11,452 nucleotides of DNA. Source: Caldimonas sp. (GTDB lineage Bacteria; Pseudomonadota; Gammaproteobacteria; Burkholderiales; Burkholderiaceae_C). This document shows, one piece after another, positions 7,319-11,452 of this stretch. Position numbers and translations under genes: made by a program. Under the pieces are notes generated by a model, which saw only the letters and a list, made by a program, of their open reading frames with translations, was not told the origin of the DNA and did no database searches. The stretch lies in contig JASLGD010000556.1 of assembly GCA_030150305.1 (NCBI GenBank), forward strand, positions 1-11,452, given 5' to 3'. Numbering within the stretch: position 1 is the first letter of the stretch; each line of letters begins with the position of its first letter.

Positions 7319-7878
7319 CGGCTCGCGAGCGGGCGTCGCTCGACGTCGCCGATCGCCGGCGCGAGGCCGAGTTCGCGGCGGGTCGCCACCACCTGCGAAG
7401 GGCGCTCGCCGAGCTGCGGATTGGCTGCGAGGACTTGCCGCGCAGCGCCGCGGCGACGCCGGTGCTGCCGCCGGGCGTGATCGCAAGCGTCGCGCACACC
7501 GCCGACGCGCGCGGAGCGCTCGTGGCGGCGGCCGCGGCGCGGGTCGGCGACGTCGGTGTCCTCGGCATCGACGTCGAGGCGACCGCGAACGTGCAACCGC
7601 GGCTGTGGGAGCTCTTTCTCGACGACCGCGAGCTCGACGACCTGCTCGCCCATCCGGTCCCGCAGCGCCTGGCGAGAGCAGCGCACTACTGGTGCGCCAA
7701 GGAAGCGACCGCGAAGGCGACCGGCGTCGATGGCGATCTCCGCCGCATCCATGTCGCGTTTCGCGACGACGACGACGTCAGCGCATTCGTCGCCCGCGTC
7801 GCCGACCGCGTCGTGAACGGCCGCGCGTGCACGTGGCAGCGCTTCTCGCTCGCGGCCGTCGCAACCCGCGACGCGTGA
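7180..7878 (+). CDS. 4'-phosphopantetheinyl transferase (Sfp/EntD type)
   Basis: The 232-residue enzyme transfers the phosphopantetheine arm of coenzyme A to a carrier-protein Ser. Family motifs are AEFAAGRHHLRRAL (about 64-77), SVAHTADARGALVAA (about 102-116), VLGIDVEA (127-134; Asp131 and Glu133 bind Mg) and HYWCAKEATAKATG (169-182; Glu175 and Lys179). The pattern is closest to EntD-like members. I chose ATG 7180 because it keeps the segment before LTAEE that EntD-like proteins have. ATG 7288 is an alternative giving 196 residues. No clear Shine-Dalgarno site precedes 7180, and with that start the gene overlaps the preceding frame by 139 bases, so translation is probably coupled. The obvious substrate is Ser655 of the adjacent carrier domain. 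Its stop TGA abuts the stop of the convergent FkbM gene. Confidence 0.85.
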   Translation: MRASASAFLLAPTAVAHGCASSDPWQRLLPTVVATSMATSLTAEEMTARERASLDVADRRREAEFAAGRHHLRRALAELRIGCEDLPRSAAATPVLPPGVIASVAHTADARGALVAAAAARVGDVGVLGIDVEATANVQPRLWELFLDDRELDDLLAHPVPQRLARAAHYWCAKEATAKATGVDGDLRRIHVAFRDDDDVSAFVARVADRVVNGRACTWQRFSLAAVATRDA

Positions 7879-8679
7879 TCACGGCGCCGGCGCAGAGCCG
7901 TCGCTCGATCGAACCGGCACGACCGCGTAGTTGAGCGCCTGCAACGGATAGACCATGCTGGCGCGGAACGCGGCGGCGTCGAGCGGCGCGCCGCCGCTCA
8001 GGTGGTCCTTGAGCAGGAAGATGCGGTAGGCCGCGCGCTCGAGAAAGTCGAGCACCTCGTCCGCGTCGATGCCGTGGTTGGCGAGACCTTCCTGCGTGCA
8101 GCCGAGCAGGATGAACGGGCGATCGCGGCGAAGCAGCTGCTCGGCGCCGCGCAGCGCGGCAAGCTCGCCGCCGTTGACGTCGATCTTGATGAAGCCGACG
8201 CGCGCGTTGCGATCGACGACGTCGTCGAGGCGCCGGCATTGCACGCGCAGCGTCTCGCGAGGTCCTCCCGGGCCGACGTGCAAGCCGCTCAACGCCGTCT
8301 CGCGCGGGCGCACGAAGAACTCCTTCGTCCCGTCGGCCGCGTCGAGCGCCGCTTCGACGACGGTGACGCGCGGGAACTTCGCGCGCAGCCACGCCGCCTT
8401 GTGCGGCACCGGCTCGACGGCAAGGTGCTGCCCGCGCGGCGCGAGGCGAACGATCTTGTGCAGGTACGCGCCGACGTGGCAACCGACGTCGATGCAGCGG
8501 GTGTCGGCGCGGATCGCGTCGCGCATCACGCGGTCGATGCGTTCGTCTTCGCGGAACAGCTCGGCGAGCTCCGGGTGTCTGCGGCGAAACGGCGCACCCT
8601 TGGCACGGCGCAGCCATTCGGCCGGCCGCTGCAGGGGAGTTCCGATCAGGTGCGACGCGAGGCGTTCGTACAGGGACAT
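7879..8679 (-). CDS. FkbM-family SAM-dependent methyltransferase
   Basis: The 266-residue protein has the FkbM Rossmann methyltransferase core. IDVGCHVGAYL (63-73) is the SAM-binding glycine motif, AVEPVPHKAAWLRAKFP (87-103) contains the acidic residue expected to hold the SAM ribose, and FIKIDVNGGELAALRGA (163-179) is the family signature, with Asn where Glu is usual in KIDVEG. FkbM proteins O-methylate hydroxyls of polyketides, and relatives act on polysaccharides and other small molecules. The N-terminus MSLYERLASHLIGTPLQRPAEWLRR resembles a recurring start of this subgroup, so I chose ATG 8679; an in-frame ATG at 8751 would add 24 poorly conserved, Arg-rich residues. It lies 120 bases downstream of the MoeB/ThiF gene on the same strand and faces the phosphopantetheinyl transferase gene tail to tail. 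Its substrate is unknown. Confidence 0.87.
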   Translation of the reverse strand: MSLYERLASHLIGTPLQRPAEWLRRAKGAPFRRRHPELAELFREDERIDRVMRDAIRADTRCIDVGCHVGAYLHKIVRLAPRGQHLAVEPVPHKAAWLRAKFPRVTVVEAALDAADGTKEFFVRPRETALSGLHVGPGGPRETLRVQCRRLDDVVDRNARVGFIKIDVNGGELAALRGAEQLLRRDRPFILLGCTQEGLANHGIDADEVLDFLERAAYRIFLLKDHLSGGAPLDAAAFRASMVYPLQALNYAVVPVRSSDGSAPAP

Positions 8680-8799
8680 CGACGGGCTTTCGCGCTTCTC
8701 ACGCACCAGCCGCTCGGAACGCGAGAACGCGGGACCTCGTGCTCGTGCCATCGAGGAGCATTCCCGACCCGGGCAATCCGCGTGCGGTGCAGGCGGTCG

Positions 8800-9573
8800 T
8801 CACGCCGCCGGACGCGCGCTCGCCGGCCGACTTCGGCAGACCGTGCACGCCGGATCGCGTCGGACGACGACCTCGGTCCATGCCATCGATCGCGCGTCGA
8901 GCATCTGCAGCCTGCCGGCGAGCGACTGCCCGATGCCGACGACGAGCTTCAGTGCCTCCGCGGCCTGCATGCTGCCGATGATGCCCACCAGCGGCGCGAA
9001 CACGCCCATCGCCGCGCACGCGACGTCGACGACGCGTTCGTCGCGAGGGAACACGCACGCGTAGCAGGGCGAGTCGTCCGAACGCAGGTCGTACACCGAG
9101 ATCTGCCCGTCGAACCCGATCGCCGCGCCGGCGACCAGCGGCTTCGCATGGTGGACGCACGCCGCGTTGATCGCGTGACGGGTGGCGAAGTTGTCGCTGC
9201 AATCGACGACGACGTCGGCAGCGGCGACGAGCTCGAGCAGCCGCGCGGCTCCGGCGCGTTCGCGAAGCGCCGTGACGCTGACGGTCGGATTGATGGCGGC
9301 GATCGAGCGCGCTGCCGACTCGGCCTTGCCGGTGCCCAGCCGCGCCACGTCGTGCGCGATCTGGCGCTGCAGGTTGGTCAGATCGACCGCGTCGTCGTCG
9401 ACGATCGTGATCCGGCCGACGCCGGCACTGCCGAGGTACAGCGCGACCGGCGATCCGAGACCGCCCGCGCCGACGACGAGCGCGTGCGCGGCGAGTGCGC
9501 GGCGCTGCCCCTCGATGCCGATGTCGTCGAGCAGGAGGTGGCGCGAGTAGCGCAGGAGATCGTCGTCGTCCAT
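8800..9573 (-). CDS. MoeB/ThiF/HesA-family adenylyltransferase
   Basis: The protein (257 residues from ATG 9573, or 260 from ATG 9582) is an E1-like enzyme that adenylates the C-terminal Gly of a ubiquitin-like sulfur carrier (MoaD for molybdopterin, ThiS for thiazole). Numbered from the longer start, it shows LLRYSRHLLLDDIGIEGQ (9-26), the ATP-binding GAGGLGS (38-44), DLTNLQRQ (67-74), the catalytic Asp in DCSDN (127-131), zinc ligands in CYAC (173-176) and CTVC (246-249), and CAAMGVFAPLVGIIGS (189-204). I prefer 9573 because MoeB/ThiF proteins usually begin shortly before LLRYSRH; neither start has a strong Shine-Dalgarno site. It follows the S41 protease gene, a pairing common in betaproteobacteria as I recall, with a terminator-like hairpin between. 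MoeB and ThiF cannot be told apart here because no carrier-protein gene is present. Confidence 0.9.
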   Translation of the reverse strand: MDDDDLLRYSRHLLLDDIGIEGQRRALAAHALVVGAGGLGSPVALYLGSAGVGRITIVDDDAVDLTNLQRQIAHDVARLGTGKAESAARSIAAINPTVSVTALRERAGAARLLELVAAADVVVDCSDNFATRHAINAACVHHAKPLVAGAAIGFDGQISVYDLRSDDSPCYACVFPRDERVVDVACAAMGVFAPLVGIIGSMQAAEALKLVVGIGQSLAGRLQMLDARSMAWTEVVVRRDPACTVCRSRPASARPAA

Positions 9574-9597
9574 CGGCGCCATTTTGGCGGCACCAAC

Positions 9598-9626
9598 GAA
9601 AACGCCCGCGCCTGGGCACGGGCGTT
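9598..9626 (-). terminator. Intrinsic terminator downstream of the S41 protease gene
   Basis: AACGCCCG (9601-9608) and CGGGCGTT (9619-9626) form a perfect 8-base stem, with possible extra pairs inside the 10-base loop. On the minus strand the stem runs into TTTTC (from 9602 down to 9598), a short U-tract. It starts 23 bases after the protease stop codon and 25 bases before the MoeB/ThiF start, so it should end or attenuate transcription between the two genes. Confidence 0.6.
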
Positions 9627-9648
9627 CTGGCGCGGACCTCGCCGAAGG

Positions 9649-11091
9649 CTAGTTGGTCGTGTCGACTTCGGCCTTGCGCTCGACCGCGGTCTTGCTGACC
9701 ATGACCGTCTTGCCTTTCAGCCGGTTCAGCGCCTGCGTGAGCTGGAAGTCCTCGGCGCTGCCGAACTCGGGCGGCGGCTTGGGCGCGCCGCTGTGCAGCG
9801 CGATCTCGGCCTCGTACTTCTTGCGCGCCTCGTCGCGGGCCTTTTCGCGCGCCTCGTCCTTGATCTCGGCGCCCTGGCCGCTCTGCAGGTGCTTCTCGAG
9901 GTCGGCCTCGCGCGTGCGCAGCGCAGCGAACAGGTTGCCCTCGGCCGTCTCGTCGAGCATGACGTCGGGAACGATGCCCTTGGCCTGGATCGACGCTCCG
10001 CTCGGCGTGTAGTACCGCGCCGTCGTGATCTTGAGCGCGGTGTCGGGCGAGAGCTGACGCACCGTCTGCACCGATCCCTTGCCGAACGTCTGCGCGCCCA
10101 TGATGACGCCGCGCTTGTAGTCCTGCAGCGCGCCGGCGACGATCTCGCTCGCCGACGCCGAGCCCTCGTTGACGAGGACGATCAGCGGCACCTTCTTGAT
10201 CGCGTCGGGCAGACGGCGCAGCGGGTCGGAACCGCCGCGGCGCTGGTAGAACTCGGGCGAGGCGCGGAACGTCGCCTTCGAGTCGGGGATCTGGCCGTTG
10301 GTCGTGACGACGATCGAGTCGCTCGGCAGGAACGCCGCCGAGATCGCGATCGCGCCTTCGAGGAGGCCACCCGGGTCGTTGCGCAGGTCGAGCACGAGGC
10401 CCTTGAGGTTCGGGTCCTGCCGGTAGATGTCGGCCAGCTTGGCGACGAAGTCCTCGACCGTGCGGTCCTGGAACTGGCTGACGCGGATCCACGCGTAGCC
10501 GGGCTCGACCATCTTCGCGCGAACACTCTGGGTGCGGATCTCCTCGCGGATGATGTTGACCGGGAACGTGCGGCCCTCGCTCTTGCGGAAGACGGTGAGG
10601 ACGACCTTGGTGTTCGGCTCGCCGCGCATGCGCTTGACGGCCTGATCGACCGTGAGGCCCTTGACGAGCGTGTCGTCGATCTTGGTGATGAGGTCGCCGC
10701 TCTTCAGGCCGGCGCGAAACGCGGGCGAGCCCTCGATGGGCGTGATGACCTTCACCAGGCCGTCTTCCATGCCCATCTCGATGCCGATGCCGACGAAGCG
10801 GCCGGTCGTCGCCTCGCGGAATTCCTTGAACGTCTTCTTGTCGAAGTATTGGGAGTGCGGGTCGAGGCCGGCGACCATGCCGCCGATCGCGTCGCTGATG
10901 AGCTTCTTCTCGTCGACCGGCTCGACATAGTCGGTCTTGATCATCCCGAACACCGCGGCGAGCTGCTGCAGTTCCTCGATCGGAAGGCGCGAGACCGAAT
11001 TGCGCGCGGTCGCCTCGAGTTGCATCGTCGCCAGCGCGCCGGTCACGGCACCCAGCGCCAGCCACCCGGCGATCTTCAGTTTCACACCCAT
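9649..11091 (-). CDS. ctpA: S41-family C-terminal processing peptidase (CtpA-like)
   Basis: This 480-residue periplasmic or membrane-anchored protease should cleave proteins near their C-termini. Residues 5-23 form an uncleaved-looking signal anchor, followed by the N-terminal helical region ending in GLDPHSQYF (75-83). A PDZ domain spans about 98-180 (GRFVGIGIEM, GSPAFRAGLKSGDLI). The peptidase domain has GLVLDLRNDPGGLL (231-244), VNEGSASASEIVAGALQDY (307-325; probable nucleophile Ser313) and TFGKGSVQT (335-343; general base Lys338), followed by YYTPSG and GIVPDV. The last 90 residues are charged and probably helical or coiled (EAREKARDEARKKYEAEI), as in other proteobacterial members. AAGGGG lies about seven bases before the ATG at 11091 (11104-11099 on the minus strand). 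The gene is followed by a terminator and then the MoeB/ThiF gene. The symbol is a family name, not proof of orthology. Confidence 0.93.
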   Translation of the reverse strand: MGVKLKIAGWLALGAVTGALATMQLEATARNSVSRLPIEELQQLAAVFGMIKTDYVEPVDEKKLISDAIGGMVAGLDPHSQYFDKKTFKEFREATTGRFVGIGIEMGMEDGLVKVITPIEGSPAFRAGLKSGDLITKIDDTLVKGLTVDQAVKRMRGEPNTKVVLTVFRKSEGRTFPVNIIREEIRTQSVRAKMVEPGYAWIRVSQFQDRTVEDFVAKLADIYRQDPNLKGLVLDLRNDPGGLLEGAIAISAAFLPSDSIVVTTNGQIPDSKATFRASPEFYQRRGGSDPLRRLPDAIKKVPLIVLVNEGSASASEIVAGALQDYKRGVIMGAQTFGKGSVQTVRQLSPDTALKITTARYYTPSGASIQAKGIVPDVMLDETAEGNLFAALRTREADLEKHLQSGQGAEIKDEAREKARDEARKKYEAEIALHSGAPKPPPEFGSAEDFQLTQALNRLKGKTVMVSKTAVERKAEVDTTN

Positions 11092-11312
11092 TCAACGACC
11101 CCTTTTCGCGGCGATTTCCAAGCCGCAGCCAGCCCGCGCCAACGTTGCCATCTCAGTATATTCCGGCAAGCAATTCGGGCGCCCGTCACCCCGGGCAAAG
11201 TTGCGTTTCGCGGCTGGTTGTCAAGGGCCGCCGAAACGCGGGGTCGAGGCGGGCCGGATCGCGACACCGGCACGCCGGTTGCCGCGACCATCGGTTTCAT
11301 CTGCCGCTTGCC
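11092..11312. promoter_or_regulatory. Upstream region of the S41 protease gene with candidate promoter elements
   Basis: This 221-base stretch is less uniformly GC-rich than its surroundings. On the minus strand there is a perfect TTGACA (11224-11219) but only a weak -10 after it, and separately a good -10, TATACT (11160-11155), without a matching -35 at the right distance. A 10-base palindrome CGGGCGCCCG (11176-11185) lies between them. Together these suggest the protease promoter is here, without fixing the exact site. I see no gene inside it. Confidence 0.35.
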
Positions 11313-11452
11313 ATGCCCACTCGCGACCAACCCGCCGGCCCAACCGACCCTTCACGCCCGACAGCTTCCCCGGCGCTGAACCCCGGCGACGCGGCGCCGG
11401 CCGGCGCTCCCGGGACCGGCGAAACCGTTTGTCGCCGGTCCGGGGGCGACGG
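11313..11452 (+). CDS. Possible start of a small Pro/Gly-rich, Cys-motif protein (truncated by window edge)
   Basis: From ATG 11313 the plus strand is open to the end of the window (46 full codons). The reading is Pro/Ala-rich and then turns into LNPGDAAPAGAPGTGETVC (22-40) followed by RRSGGD. The phrase PGD-AP-G-PGTGE-VC resembles, from memory, small betaproteobacterial proteins of unknown function with paired CxxCxGxG zinc-finger-like motifs as in DnaJ. Here the second Cys position reads Ser (TCC, one base from TGC). No Shine-Dalgarno site is visible and the segment contains a strong hairpin, so it might instead be non-coding. It would be divergent from the protease gene. Confidence 0.4.
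   Translation, partial: MPTRDQPAGPTDPSRPTASPALNPGDAAPAGAPGTGETVCRRSGGD
11413..11441. repeat. Perfect 10-base inverted repeat near the right edge
   Basis: GGACCGGCGA (11413-11422) and TCGCCGGTCC (11432-11441) form a perfect 10-base-pair stem with a 9-base loop. Three more G-C pairs outside one mismatch could extend it. There is no T-run on either strand, so it is not a typical terminator. It lies inside the possible small coding sequence that starts at 11313. Confidence 0.5.

Noticed and set aside
8680..8751. Longer FkbM start at ATG 8751
   Set aside because: The extra 24 residues are Arg-rich and unlike the family, and the usual N-terminus begins at the ATG at 8679.
8699..11095. Very long minus-strand open frame across the MoeB/ThiF and S41 genes
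   Set aside because: It is a shadow frame of high-GC coding DNA; the translation is Arg/Gly-rich and the other frames carry clear MoeB/ThiF and S41 protease motifs.
8002..11379. Plus-strand open frame of over 1100 codons antisense to three genes
   Set aside because: Its composition (Arg, Val, Asp, Leu, Ala) is typical of the antisense reading of GC-rich genes. There are no recognisable domains and all three genes beneath it are well supported.

Overview
The window is strongly GC-rich, and nearly every reading frame is open for long stretches. Gene density is high and codon use looks even. The S41 protease / MoeB-ThiF pair and the two-subunit UxaA-type lyase point to a Gram-negative proteobacterium, most likely a betaproteobacterium of the Burkholderiales type. 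That placement is inferred from gene content, not from a marker gene. No rRNA, tRNA, IS element, phage gene or CRISPR array was seen.

Layout. Bases 1-2420 are all on the minus strand. In transcription order they hold a LOG-family nucleotide phosphoribohydrolase-like protein, an arginase, and the N-terminal part of a TIR-domain protein that runs off the left edge. A roughly 100-base divergent gap separates this block from a plus-strand pair (2519-3986). That pair is a SAF-domain small subunit and a UxaA/GarD/SuyB-type large subunit, which together should form one two-subunit dehydratase or sulfo-lyase. After a 239-base gap with palindromic repeats comes the most distinctive gene (4226-7318). 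It is a three-part protein: an FkbH-type HAD-IIIC domain that loads a glyceryl unit, an acyl carrier domain, and a type I thioesterase with Cys in the nucleophile position. A Sfp/EntD-type phosphopantetheinyl transferase (7180-7878) follows and overlaps it. An FkbM-type methyltransferase is convergent, and its stop codon abuts the transferase stop. The right side, on the minus strand, holds a MoeB/ThiF/HesA adenylyltransferase and an S41 carboxyl-terminal processing protease with an intrinsic terminator between them. A small plus-strand protein probably starts near the right edge.

How the genes may work together. The FkbH-ACP-thioesterase protein and the transferase look like a compact assembly line. 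The transferase would convert the carrier domain to its holo form, FkbH would charge it with a C3 unit from 1,3-bisphosphoglycerate, and the thioesterase would release or transfer the product. No ketosynthase, adenylation domain or acyltransferase is visible nearby, so the product is unknown. Whether the convergent FkbM methyltransferase acts on it is speculation. This module is the best candidate for an undescribed system. The flanking genes look like ordinary metabolic and housekeeping genes.
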